Positions 35,771 to 46,503 of a stretch of DNA of 64,000 nucleotides are shown in pieces. The stretch is from Manduca sexta (taxonomy: Eukaryota > Arthropoda > Insecta > Lepidoptera > Sphingidae). The position numbers and the translations under genes were made by a program. The stretch covers positions 5,952,001-6,016,000 of the forward strand of contig NC_051130.1 of assembly GCF_014839805.1 (NCBI RefSeq), in the 5' to 3' direction. Every line of letters begins with the position of its first letter. Position 1 is the first letter of the stretch. The notes under the pieces are model-generated. The model was not told the origin of the DNA. It did no database searches and saw only the letters and a list, made by a program, of their open reading frames with translations.

Positions 35771-38197
35771 TATTTTAATACGGCTCATAAAAATATGCTT
35801 ACTATTTGGAAAATATAAAAAAATAATATATAATGTCAGGTTTATTCATAAATATTGAGTAACTTATTTTTAACGCAATGATTTTAATTTAAATACATCA
35901 TCTAATTTTTGTATCAAATATTCAATTATGCTGGACATAAAACTAACAAATGCTTTTCCGAGGTGCGTCTTCTTCATATAACAGTAACTTGTGTATGAAT
36001 AATGAATGGAAAGCGTCCTCACGAGAACATGAAGATGAGTAAGTGATCGTAATAGGAGAAAAACGTGGAGTTGGAAATTATTCATGGCTTTAGTTCATAC
36101 CTGTAAGGTGGACAAACTACCAGATAAAGGTCTCAGGCTTTGCTGGTGGTAGGATATAATATGTATCTTCTCTGATAATTACCACCGCACAAAGTGGTAA
36201 ACCCGAAATAGTGGCCTACGTAATTGTGTCGCTTTCTGAGATCAATCTGTGTCCGTCCGGTTTGGAACTGGCATTATTGTGTCGACTGACGAGGTATCCC
36301 TCGTTAATGAATACTCTATTTGGATGCTATGTCACTTATTATAAGTTGCAGTAGAGTCACTTTACCGGGTCTGATAATAACAAAGCCAATAAATGCAGAC
36401 AGTTTCCAACAGGTCGGTCAGAGAATAGTTAATGCCTTGCTCTGCAGTATACTGTGCCCAGTCGTAATGAGTTCACACTATTGATACTCTATTCCGATTT
36501 TATTTATTTGGTATTATTCGATTGATTACCGATTGACCAAACTACGACCTATTATTTTTTTAAATAAGCACATCAGGCGATTTCTTCTTTAACTTTAAAT
36601 AATTAACGCGTTTAATTAAATGGCGACCGTGACGGTAAATCGTCACACTCTCATGAATATATTATGCTCATGAGTATCGGTAATTCCGAAAATAGCCTAT
36701 TCCCTGCCTATTGAAATTGTGGTGTAGCCTAAAAATAATGTTCACATACATATTCGCTCTGTTTAATATAATCATAGCAAGATGACTCCACTGTACCTGG
36801 TAAGTGGAGTGATTATCCCTCGCCAGTCGAAACAATTATGGCCTGTTCGAAACCGGGTAGAAATGGGCAGATCTCGGAGGGCAACATTACGTGGGCTGCT
36901 ATGGCGGGCACCTTGTAAATGGTGGTCGTTAAGCGGATATGAATATCCACCAGTTATAATTATTAATCAATAGTTGGTTCAATTGTGGTCGGTTGAATAT
37001 AATTTGCAAAAATGTAGGACGTGTTCCGGCTCTTAGTACATTTCCGACTGAAAGTATGCGTTAGATCCTAATACGTTTAGGAAAAAATAATTAAATGTGT
37101 AGTCTTTTATGGTAATCTTTTTATTGTACAGTTCCGTTTCTAACAAAGAGATATAAAATAGGAATTTAGGATGTACTAATTACAGTCACCAAGACTTATT
37201 CTTGATTGAACAAATTATTTTACTATTAGGTATGTAGCTCGGGTAGTTCTGAAAAGCATTAGAGGCCTATGTTCAGCCGTAGATATCTAGCTGATGGTTA
37301 TGATAATTATAATTGTTTTGCTCTTTAAACAACGGAAACAAATCACACGTAAGGTAAAAAAATATTTTTTATAATTAATTTATATACATAATCTATTTTT
37401 TTGAATACACGTATTTTTATTTATATTCTACACAAGATTACACCCCAAAAGCATGGCATTTAAAAATGAACTCTAGGACTACTAAACTCGGTATCGTACG
37501 AGCTTAATGAAAATATAGCTGAAATGTGTATGGACACTGTTAAAACTTGAATGAAGTGCGATTGATTTACATTCACCCATAACAAAGACATCAACGCCTG
37601 TTTCATATACTGAAATGCCAAATAAACAAAGGAAACAGTTAACAATTTTTTGTCTATTTATTTATTTTTTGTTTATACATAATAAATTATTAACAAAAAC
37701 TAAAAAGCTGATTTAGAAATATTGTATCAAATATGAGTTACTTATTTGTAGAATGTAGAGCTTTGTAAAAGCAGAAACGAATTAGGTTTCAAATAAAGTG
37801 TTATATGAATAAATATAAAATCTTAATTGTTTTAAACAATTACAATTAATACAAGCATAATTAAAATATTTATCTAACAAACTTTTATCTTAACTAAATC
37901 CACGTTACAAACATTATACACCAAAATGCGCTCTAATTTGTTACTACTATCGTAAATTCATTCAGCAAGAGAATAACATAACCTCTACGTGGAAAAACAT
38001 TCAGGTGGCGCTGTTTGCGTTATGATAACTCAAAAATTAATACTTACTCAGAACAATTCCCCTCGAGATACGAAAATGTGCACACCGGTACACGATAAAT
38101 ATCCGTCAACCACCAAATACATATACATTATAGCACAAACGTAGTATTTGTAATCGTAGCACATGTACAGGCGTGTCGATGGAGCCGGTGCACGCTT
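35771..38197. other. Non-coding DNA with repeat debris
   Basis: No gene recognised. A decayed repeat-like block lies at about 36105-36330 ('ggtctcaggctttgctgg', 'accaccgcacaaagtgg', 'tgtgtccgtccggtttgg'), which I recall only vaguely from lepidopteran DNA. A short RTE-like tail ('gaggcctatgttcagcc' to 'tgatggttatgata') is at 37255-37305. Confidence 0.45.
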
Positions 38198-38211
38198 CGA
38201 TCAGCTGATCG
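38198..38211. promoter_or_regulatory. 14-bp perfect palindrome with E-box core
   Basis: CGATCAGCTGATCG is self-complementary and has CAGCTG (E-box) at its centre. It sits just upstream of the CpG-rich island, so a role as a bHLH-type binding site is plausible but unproven. Confidence 0.5.
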
Positions 38212-38218
38212 CGTACTA

Positions 38219-38533
38219 TCAATTACGAGAATAGAACGTTGGTCGTGGGGAAGTCAGGGCGCCGGGAGAGGGCGCGAGGACGTACGGCGTGCCGCGCTCA
38301 GCGCTGGAGCCTCGTGGCGGCCGGCGGCGGCATGACGCGAGAACAAGCGGGCGGCCCCGCCGCACACGCCGCCACACTGTACTAATCAGTAATCGTTGCT
38401 GGGAAGGGAGGCTGCGTCGCTCGTCCCCCGCCGGCCCCCGCCGCTGCCTCCCCTGCCCTCGCTCCGCACACACCCGCGCTACAACCCCCGCTCGTACTAC
38501 GTCCGAACGGGTAGACGGCGAATTCGGTAAAAA
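38219..38533 (+). promoter_or_regulatory. CpG-rich island, candidate promoter and 5' UTR
   Basis: About 300 bp of strongly GC- and CpG-rich sequence interrupts otherwise AT-rich DNA. It contains a TCAGT initiator-like motif at 38386-38390 and a 17-codon upstream frame (ATG 38332, TAA 38383). It leads directly to an ATG in good context at 38534. Long frames on the minus strand here (38219-38675) are Arg/Ala/Pro-rich by-products of the composition. The plus orientation is inferred from the signal-peptide ORF that follows. Confidence 0.5.
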
Positions 38534-38641
38534 ATGAGATTTCATTTGATTTTCGCCATTTCCTTAGTTGCGGTGTTCGCAGTTGACAGGATAGACAAAT
38601 GTATGGAAATTTGTATGTGTCGACAGCAATGTAGTTTTTGA
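38534..38641 (+). CDS. Short ORF with predicted signal peptide; possible first exon
   Basis: The 35-residue frame begins MRFHLIFAISLVAVFAV, a textbook signal peptide (basic n-region, hydrophobic core, small residue before Asp). It is followed by DRIDKCMEICMCRQQCSF with five cysteines, then TGA. The ATG has A at -3 and sits at the 3' edge of the CpG island. Two readings are possible: a very small secreted Cys-rich peptide, or the first coding exon of a longer secreted protein spliced at GTATGT (38613) or GTATGG (38601). I do not recognise the product and found no downstream exon. The signal-peptide shape is seen directly; the existence of a gene is an inference. Confidence 0.4.
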   Translation: MRFHLIFAISLVAVFAVDRIDKCMEICMCRQQCSF

Positions 38642-39354
38642 TAAACATTATTCTGCTATGTAAATAAATACACAATTACCTTTATGATATGTATTCTGAT
38701 TTCTCAAGTACTGAACTTTTTACATATTATAAATATTTAAAAATCATATTAAAACTTTACTGATGTTAGAAACCTGCTTCAACAAACTCCCTCTATCTTA
38801 TCCATTTATCATTCACACTTAACCCTAGCATTCCAAAAACACCAACCTTCATTTTAATGTAAACATATGAAAACACGCAAGAATTTTCACAGCCACATCA
38901 ACCGCTTAATTTTACCGTCGTATTAGGAACATCTGAAATTTCAGGGGTGACACACACATTAAATATTCATTGGAGATTGTAAATTAGTGAATTTGCTGAG
39001 ATAAGGCGTAGCGGGAGGGAATAAGACGAGAGCCGAGCGTACACCCCTAGAGAATGAGATCGTTCGCGGTACACTGAACAGAAACTGATGATGTTAACGT
39101 TGGGTTTTTCCTGCTTTAGTAATTTCTTAGCCAATTGTTTGAACAGTATTGTGCGGTTTGATAAAAATGAGGTTTGAGAAGGTTCTTTGGGATTCCGACA
39201 TTACAAATTCCTAAATACGATTGATATAAGGGAAGGTAGAGTGGGTTCTTTTTCTATGAAATGGTTTGTAGCTAATGCTTAGATTACAAACCTTTTGCTT
39301 AAAAAAATACATAAACAAGTTGTACATCCCATTCATTAAAATCAAAAAATACAT
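38642..39354. other. AT-rich non-coding DNA
   Basis: Immediately downstream of the signal-peptide ORF; no continuation of the frame or clear exon is recognised. Confidence 0.45.
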
Positions 39355-39590
39355 ACACGCCTGTTATCCCCGAAGGAATAAGCATAGGCGCAACTGGTGC
39401 ATCCTAAATCCGCCGTTTGTATTCCGTCCTGTGGTGTGATAGGGGGCAAGCCTATCGCCATATCGAACTCAAATTCCAAGCTCCAAGTTGATACGGAGTA
39501 GAAAAATTCAATATCACTTTGCCCAACCTGAGACTCGAACCCGAGACCTTACAACAACACTGCAGTTATACCGTAAAACTCTAAACAAGG
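39355..39590 (-). mobile_element. SINE (family B), degraded
   Basis: On the plus strand, 'ttatccccgaaggaata', 'aggcgcaactgg', 'gtgtgatagggggcaagcc', 'ctttgcccaacctgag' and 'actcgaacccgag' (inverted B box) follow the order of the well-bounded copy at 44426-44709. The head is eroded. Confidence 0.78.
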
Positions 39591-39751
39591 TAGTCTAAAT
39601 CTAAAAGTATTACGAAATAATTTTGGTTTATAGTTTCACAACCTGTGGCTTATCTGTTTAGTACTATAAATTCACGTGTGACTCTACGATAAAGATTTTT
39701 AGCAGATTGTATCGCAATTTGAGACGATTGTAAAAACATACAAATCTATAA

Positions 39752-40866
39752 TCTATACTATTATATAAAGCTGAAGAGTTTGTTTGTTTGTTTGTTTGTT
39801 TGTTTGTTTGAACGCGCTAATCTCAGGAACTACCGGTCCAATCCGAAAAATTCTTTTTGCATTGGATAGCCCTTTGTTCGTGGAGTGCTATAGGCTATAT
39901 ATCATCACGCTATACCCAATAGGAGCGGAGCAGTAATGGCTAATCTCAGGAACTACCGGTCCAAACAGAAAAAATCTTTTTGCGTTGGATAGTACTTGGT
40001 TCGTGGAGTGCTATAGGCTATATATCATCACGCTATACCCAATAGGAGCAGAGCAGTAATGGCTAATCTCAGGAACTACCGGTCCAAACTGAAAAATTAT
40101 TTTTGCGTTGGATAACCGTTTGTTCGTGGAGTGCTATAGGCTATTTATCATCACGCTATACCCAATAGGAGCGGAGCAGTAATGGCTAATCTCAGGAACT
40201 ACCGATTCGAGCTGAAAAAATCTTTTTGTGTTGAATAGTCCTTTATTTGTGGAGTGCTCAAAGTTATATATCATCACGCTATGACCAATAGGAGCGGAGC
40301 AGTAATGGCTAATCTCAGGAACTAACGGTTTCAACTGAAAAAATCGTTTTGTGTTGGATAGCCCTTTATTTGTGGACCGCTATAGGCTATATATCATCAC
40401 GCTATGACCAATAGGAGCGGAGCAGTAATGGCTAATCTCAGAAACTACCGGTTTGAACTGAAAAAATCTTTTTGTGTTGGATAGCCCTTTGTTCCTGGAG
40501 TGCTATAGGCTATATATCATCACGTTATGACCAATAGGAGCGGAGCAGTAATGAAACATGTTGCAAAAACGGGGAAAATTATTAGTTTTGAGGGCTTCTG
40601 TTGCGTGCGCTGCGTAAACGGTTAAAGTTATGCAACAATGATGTATGACGGGATTGTTCCTCTTAAAAAGTTCTAAAAAATATATTATAAAACAAAGTCC
40701 CCCGCTGCATCTGTCTGCCTGAACGTGTTAAACTCAAAAACTACCCAACGTATTAAGATGAAATTTGGTATGGAGACGGTCTGAGACCCTGGGAATAACA
40801 TTTTATAACGGAAAACTTTAGCCTGAAAAACTTTATAACGCGGGCGGAGCCGCGGGCAAAAGCTAG
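39752..40866 (+). mobile_element. Helitron with six internal tandem units
   Basis: Starts TCTATACTATTATATAAAGC after A (39751) and ends GCCGCGGGCAAAAGCTAG before T (40867), the Helitron termini and A^T insertion. A (TTTG)8 tract (39779-39810) precedes the tandem array, then come 'gcgtgcgctgcgtaaacgg' and 'ctacccaacgtattaag' before the 3' hairpin. 1115 bp, no transposase, so it depended on another element. Confidence 0.9.
39816..40553 (+). repeat. 123-bp tandem repeat, six units, inside a Helitron
   Basis: Unit starts (gctaatctcagg) fall at 39816, 39939, 40062, 40185, 40308 and 40431, an exact 123-bp period. Each unit ends near 'aataggagcggagcagtaat'. Units differ by diagnostic substitutions, for example unit 4 has 'gtgctcaaagttata'. 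Because 123 is divisible by three, stop-free stretches such as 40134-40334 on the minus strand appear; these are not genes. Confidence 0.95.
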
Positions 40867-42389
40867 TATCTCTATAAAAATATTACTAACATTACTACAA
40901 ATACTCGTCTTTATTACATACAATTTTCTCAGCGTGCGTAGTTATTAAAAACGCATTAGGACATCACGGTACACTAATATAAGCAATAAATCTAATTATA
41001 ATAATTTAAGTAAGGCTTGCACGATCTAGAATTCTATTTACGGATTTCATAATTTGACAGTCCACATGTTGTTATTTTTAATGAGATAGTTTTCGGTTTA
41101 TACTCAACAAATGTAGCATTGCTTTTAGGCGTATACTTGTATTGATACGGGTCTATTCATGCTCCAAAATTCATCATAATTTGTTCAGCGGTTTCGAAGT
41201 TTATTTCTAATAAACATCCTCAATAATGTACGCATATTTTATAATAGTAAAACTATATTTTCACAAATGTATGTTAAAAAGGTTAACAAAAATATTTTTA
41301 CGTAACAAAAAATATTTAATCACAATACACGCCTACGTCGAACTCTACGCAGCTGACAATTTATACAATGCATTTTCATTCCCAATTTATTCAACACGCT
41401 TTTGTATGAATACCTACGATATTAATTGTTTTCATCTGTGAATATTATATGAATTTTAAAAATATATTTGTTTTCCGAGTGATATTAAATTACCTTTACA
41501 ATTTTGATTGAATTATTTTGCTGTAAAGGCGACGGGGGACGGAAAAGCTCTTTGTAATTTGTACTAAAAACAAGCCTGGTAATACAAAGGAGCACTGTAG
41601 AGTCTGTAATACCTACAGCAAACTCAAAGCGCGTTGGCCGAAATAATTAACTTGTAATAATAAAAATTAAACATGTTTAAAATGAAACAATTAAAGAAAA
41701 ACATTTTTGTATGACAAAGAAATTTATAGGCACCGAAATAGTTTAATCAATGATTGTGGCAGGAGAAAATTAAAAAATATGATAAAATTTCTCCAGACGG
41801 TTTTTTTCTCTATACTTTATAGGGCACTACGTACTAGATACCAACGCATGGAAAATTACATCTTGGCAACTAAGGTACTAAAATATAATACCTCTTTTTT
41901 ATTCATAATTAATGCAAATGAACGATAATTATCTTTTGAATTTTCACGTAATTGTGGAAATGCAAATGATGTTTAAATTACATTTAACTATTCATTTCCG
42001 AGCTAACATAATAGGTCGGTCATCTCAAACAACATCTAAAGCTTAATTCAATTAAAATTGTATACAGCAATTAAAATTCTTAGCAGTCAAAAGGAGTTCG
42101 TTAACACCTACGAAAATTAGTGGAAAATGAAATTGGAATGTTGAGTTGGCGACCGTACGGGGCACAGCGCATGCGCCATGACTTCGTCAAGTGGCGATCT
42201 CACCTCGCACATCTTTTTAAATGCAACCAGACCGGTGGGTTTTGTTATGTTCGTTTCCTCGCGACTGCATACTATATAATCGGATAGTGAAACGCTACTG
42301 TATAGCCGGGCGATGAGAACGTTCGCTAAATCATGTTTCATGAAGGATAATGCGGAGCAATTTTGTTTTAAACATTGCACGTTCATAAT
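40867..42389. other. AT-rich non-coding DNA
   Basis: No gene recognised. Helitron-like debris at about 41140-41220 ('aaaattcatcataatttg', 'tctaataaacatcc'). A modestly GC-rich patch at 42140-42330 has no identifiable product. Confidence 0.45.
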
Positions 42390-42561
42390 ACATAATAATA
42401 ATAATATCAGCCCTGTATTATATACCATCCCACTGTTGGGCACGGGCCTCCTCTACTACTGAGAGGGATTAGGTCTTAGTCCACCACGGTGGCCTAGTGC
42501 GGATTGATAGACTTCACACGCCCTCGAAAATTCCTATAGAGAATTTCTCAGGTATGCAGAT
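42390..42561 (-). mobile_element. SINE (family A), 5'-truncated
   Basis: The 3' half only: ATT-rich tail, 'atcagccctgtattatata', 'cacgggcctcctctactac', 'gtccaccacggtggcctag', to 'ctcaggtatgcaga'. The tRNA-like head is absent, as expected for incomplete reverse transcription. Confidence 0.8.
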
Positions 42562-44414
42562 ACGATACATACATACATATCATTTAAATGTTTAAACATG
42601 AAAACATAATAGTTACAAATGTTACTATTAAAATACTTTCATTGTAATGGAGAGCATAAAACTGGTAGAGATGTTCCAATTTGTATCTTTTACAATTATC
42701 TTAATACAAATATTTTAAATTCTTAAACGGTGTATTGTTTAACATAAACCAAAGTGCTTGTGAGTAATCGGGCATGTCGTCTAGGATTCATGTGCATTGA
42801 AATCAGAACACTCTGTTGAACAACGCTCGACGTTACATTAATCATAATATGTATGAGCGGTACACTATTACAGCGGTGTTTCATTCTATAAGCGCATAAT
42901 ATATTGACGAGGCTATTCATTCAAGCGCCGTCAGTTAATCTGCAAGATTTACAATATACACTGTGATATTATTTTATATCTCCGCGTTATTTCATGCAGT
43001 CAATGTACAATATATCTTTAGTGGGATAAAATTCAAAATTTATTGTTGAGAATAAAATACCCTAAATAGGACTTATGTGATTTAGTATTGAATTTAGTAT
43101 TAAATTGGAAATACGTTTTTATTTAATCAGTAAACCAGTGAAAGTTATATCATGTTTTAAAATTCAATGGTTATATAGACCCTTGCTTAGCCTAGTAGTA
43201 TAGATATTATTTATTTTAGGGAACCCGTCATCGCCTCTGCGAAAGGGAAACAATACCAGAAATGTATATTTGTCTTGGATTAAACATTGCTTCTGGCCAG
43301 TACTTTTTTAAAAAAGTTGCACTACTACAAGCATGTGGTCACGGAAAGTGCGATACTTAAAAATAGAAAATCAATAAAGGGAATGTCTATTTGTGTATTC
43401 AGAAGTTCGAAACAGAAAATTCCATCCACTTCTTCATTGATCGCGAGTAGCGAAACATCGACGGTAAACCGAGGAACTAGCTACGGCACCAAGGAAGTGA
43501 TAAATAGACTGAGAACATGTAGAGATGATACATATTGTTGTGTTATGCAAGAATTTCGAATCATTAAGTTGATTTATTTCCATGCCCGTTATAAAATGTA
43601 CTATATGCCGAAGCCCGGAGGTGACACCGTTATGGAACGATAAGCATGCGTCAACTTTAAACATTTCGTATTTATTTACAAGTGTGTACAACATTTAAAA
43701 TTAGTTTTTTTATTAAATCTACATTTAAATAATTTGAATTTTAGTTTAAACTTGATTACCGAATAATTAATATTGTGGTTCTATCGGCTTATATTTTGGG
43801 ACCTATATAAAAGCTTATGGCGTCAATATTGTATGGTATTTTCATTGTGCTACTTAAGACTCCCTAAATTGGACTTGTGTGTGAATTTTAATTGGATATA
43901 ATTACGTTGATTATACACCAGTATAAAATTAGTGACGATCAAAAAGAAATTCATTAATAATGCTAATTGATAACAGTCATTTGTTGTTTAGAAAACCAAA
44001 ATTCGGTTTCAACGTTTGAATAAAAATAAAATGTATAAACGCTGTAACTATACCGCAATACGATAGAAATCAATCATTATCTCGTATTCACAGGTAGTCG
44101 GAAGCATCGTGCTTTGTTTTTATACAACATAGAACATCAATCACTATTTCGTCTATATTCGAAACTAAACAATGTTCGGCTTTCAGCTGTTTACAACAAA
44201 ATGTAGGTATTTATTTCGAGGAACTGTTGTTTTGCGTATGTTGATTTTTAATACTGAAGTGTTTTCTGGTAAAAAACTAAATGGTCATTTGAATTTATTT
44301 GGCTCGTTGTTGGCCATTTATCGAAAAGCTTAAATCGTTTATTTCACATTCGCGGTAAAAAAAATCATTGAATTCCAATAGTCTGTTTTGATTAAATGAT
44401 ATGAATAAATCAGT
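42562..44414. other. AT-rich non-coding DNA
   Basis: No gene recognised. A plus-strand 118-codon frame (43287-43643) and the overlapping minus-strand 86-codon frame have no domain, and neither has supporting splice or promoter signals that I can see. Confidence 0.4.
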
Positions 44415-44425
44415 TGAATATTATA

Positions 44426-44709
44426 CATACATACATACATACATAACATCACGCATTTTATCCCCGAAGGGGTATGCAGAGGCGCAACTAGGGCACCCAC
44501 TTTTCGCCAAGTATGTTCCGTCCCATGATGTGATAGGGGGCGAGCCTATCGCCATATCGGGCACAAATTCCAGACTCCGGGCTGATACTGAGCAGAAAAA
44601 CCCAAATATCACTTTGCCCGACCTGGGATTCGAACCCAGGACCTCAGAGCGCTAATGTACCGGACATGCAATACAACTACGCCACCGAGGCAGTCTCGGT
44701 GGCGTAGTG
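44426..44709 (-). mobile_element. tRNA-derived SINE (family B), complete, with 5' fold-back
   Basis: tgaatattata at 44415-44425 and 44710-44720 is an 11-bp target duplication. On the minus strand: head 'ctcggtggcgtagttgta' (A box), B box 'gggttcgaatcccagg', body with 'gtgcccgatatggcgata', 'tagttgcgcctctgc' and 'ccccttcggggata', and a (TATG)n tail. The 5' end carries an inverted 14-nt copy of the head. This copy is the best reference for the family in this window. Confidence 0.9.
44676..44708. repeat. 14-bp inverted repeat at the SINE 5' end
   Basis: 44676-44689 and 44695-44708 are exact reverse complements with a 5-nt loop (gcagt). The outer arm is an extra inverted copy of the first SINE nucleotides and lies inside the target duplication, so it arose at insertion. 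Confidence 0.88.
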
Positions 44710-44720
44710 TGAATATTATA

Positions 44721-45384
44721 GTATTTAAATTAATAGAAAATTATGAGTTACACAAAGTGATTCGTACCTAACACTTTTTGATTATATTCTCTGTGCCAAT
44801 GCATTTGTAGGCAAGGAAATAATTCTTTAATTAAATACACGGCTTCAGCGTAAAACCAGATACATCAGGACACCTCGAGAGAAGGCTATCAAAAATCTTC
44901 TTAAAAAACAATACCATACGTTCGCAATCATCATAGCATCTATAAAGTTAACTAAGCATAAACGTCTCATTTTGAAATCTAGTAACCAAGACCTAAGGGT
45001 TAAAATCACGCATTCGTGATCTTGAGCTATTAAACGCAACCGTTCCTTTAACATTTCGAATCGGTATACGTTAAAGCGTAATCGCACCTCCTAGCTAACT
45101 CGACTACGATGACTACGAGCTTGGGATGAAGTTAATATTTGAATGGAGTGATGACGCTGCGACATCGTAAGTGAATGGAGGTGGAAAACACGACCTTTTA
45201 CGCTCCGTGACCGGATTACAAATTGTTCAGAGATAGTGTCTAGTAGTCTGACCTGTGTTTGCGGGGAATTAAATATATTTCTATTAAAATATGTTACACT
45301 TTTGGAATATTGTGGTTATGACTTCATATTTTTTACACTCTCGAGACTACAACTAAAATTGACACATGCTCACGACTTTTACGT
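44721..45384. other. Non-coding DNA, nothing recognised
   Basis: No gene or repeat boundary seen between two SINE copies. The minus-strand 80-codon frame at 44845-45087 has no domain. Confidence 0.45.
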
Positions 45385-45595
45385 AGGGGTAAGCAGAGGC
45401 GCAACTGTTGGGTCCACTCTCTGCAGTGTGTATTCTGTCCCGTGATGTGGTATGGGGCGAATCTATATGATGATTTATATCAGGCATAAATCCTAGACTC
45501 CGGGCCGGTACTGAGTAGAAAAATTAACTATGCCCAACCCGGGGATCGAATCCCAGACATACAATTATGTTACCGGGGCACAACCAATCTGTGTC
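45385..45595 (-). mobile_element. SINE (family B), degraded
   Basis: Plus-strand reading shows 'ggggtaagcagaggcgcaac', 'ctgtcccgtgatgtggta', 'ctccgggccggtactgag', and the inverted B box 'ggggatcgaatccc', ending 'gttaccggggcac'. Diverged from the 44426 copy. Confidence 0.75.
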
Positions 45596-45812
45596 TTAAT
45601 AAATATATACTCTGAAATATAAAAAAATAATAAATTTTAGGTCAATTTTTTCAAATATACTAAGAAACTTCTACAGTTTCCACTGATAAGATCCATTGTA
45701 AAGTATGAAGCAATTTCTAATTCTACGACATAGATTTTAATTTTATCTTGAATTTTCTACACTTATAAGTTATAACAAAAATACATGTAATATACGTTAC
45801 TTTTATTAGTAG

Positions 45813-46110
45813 CTAGCTTTTGCTTGCGGCTTCGCCCGCGTGAATGAGTTTTCCGGGACATAATTGTAGCTTATTAGTTATACCGATGTATAACCCATAT
45901 TACAGTATAGTTTCATCTAAATGCGTTCATTCGTTTTTTCGTAAAAGAGGAACAAACATACATACAAATCCATCCTCACAAGAGTAATATGTACTTATGC
46001 TAGGTTTAAGAGTAATATGTATGTAATATATAGTTGTGTAATTAATCTGTAAAATTTACTTTATTAAATCCTCACAAACTTTCGCATTTGTAATATTAGT
46101 AGGATAAATA
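45813..46110 (-). mobile_element. Helitron-like element
   Basis: CTAGCTTTTGCTTGCGGC at the plus-strand left end is the reversed Helitron 3' terminus. 'gagttttccgggacata', 'agtttcatctaaatgcg' and 'gtaaaagaggaacaaaca' match the 21461 element, and 'ttcgcatttgtaatattagt' marks the other side. Non-coding. Confidence 0.68.
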
Positions 46111-46397
46111 GCCTAATTACATATTGGAATTCTTATTGTTGTGAAAACACACAAAATAGTTTACAAGCCTATATTTTAGTTGTCTGGTTGTTGCTAATGA
46201 GTGATCCATCAGGCTTGCTCGTCGCTCGATGTGATTAGAGTAACAAATGATGCGGAAACTTACATCTAAACATGGACTTGTATATGTTACGAAATAATAA
46301 AGAGATTAACAGCAAGATTTATGTTTTATTATTACAGATTTATTTATTTAGCGGCCGATGCTACGTTGGAATGGAATAAATTTAAAACACAAACACA

Positions 46398-46503
46398 CAT
46401 CATGCCTGTATCCTGGAAGACGAAGGCTGAGATACGACCAGGGCACCACTTATCGCATGTGTTCCGTCCCATGATGTGATGGGGGGCGAGCCTAACGCCA
46501 ATG
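46398..46503 (-). mobile_element. SINE (family B), 3' fragment
   Basis: Contains 'catcatgcctgtatcc', 'gggcaccacttatcgc', 'tccgtcccatgatgtgat' and 'gggcgagcctaacgcc'; the head with A and B boxes is absent. Confidence 0.7.

Noticed and set aside
38219..38675. Minus-strand frames of 97 and 108 codons in the CpG island
   Set aside because: Arg/Ala/Pro-rich products of high GC content on both strands; no family resemblance.
40134..40334. Minus-strand frames encoding repeated 'PEISHYCSAPIG' segments (also 54347-54547, 54714-54938)
   Set aside because: They are read from the 123-bp Helitron repeat, whose length is a multiple of three; no start context, domain or coding pattern supports a gene.
39816..40553. 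CRISPR-like regular repeats
   Set aside because: Units are 123 bp and contiguous with no unique spacers, inside a eukaryotic Helitron.
43287..43643. 118-codon plus-strand frame
   Set aside because: No domain or signal peptide, and an 86-codon frame overlaps it on the other strand; composition looks random.
44600..44700. Functional tRNA gene
   Set aside because: A and B boxes are present, but the sequence belongs to a SINE with body, tail and target duplication.
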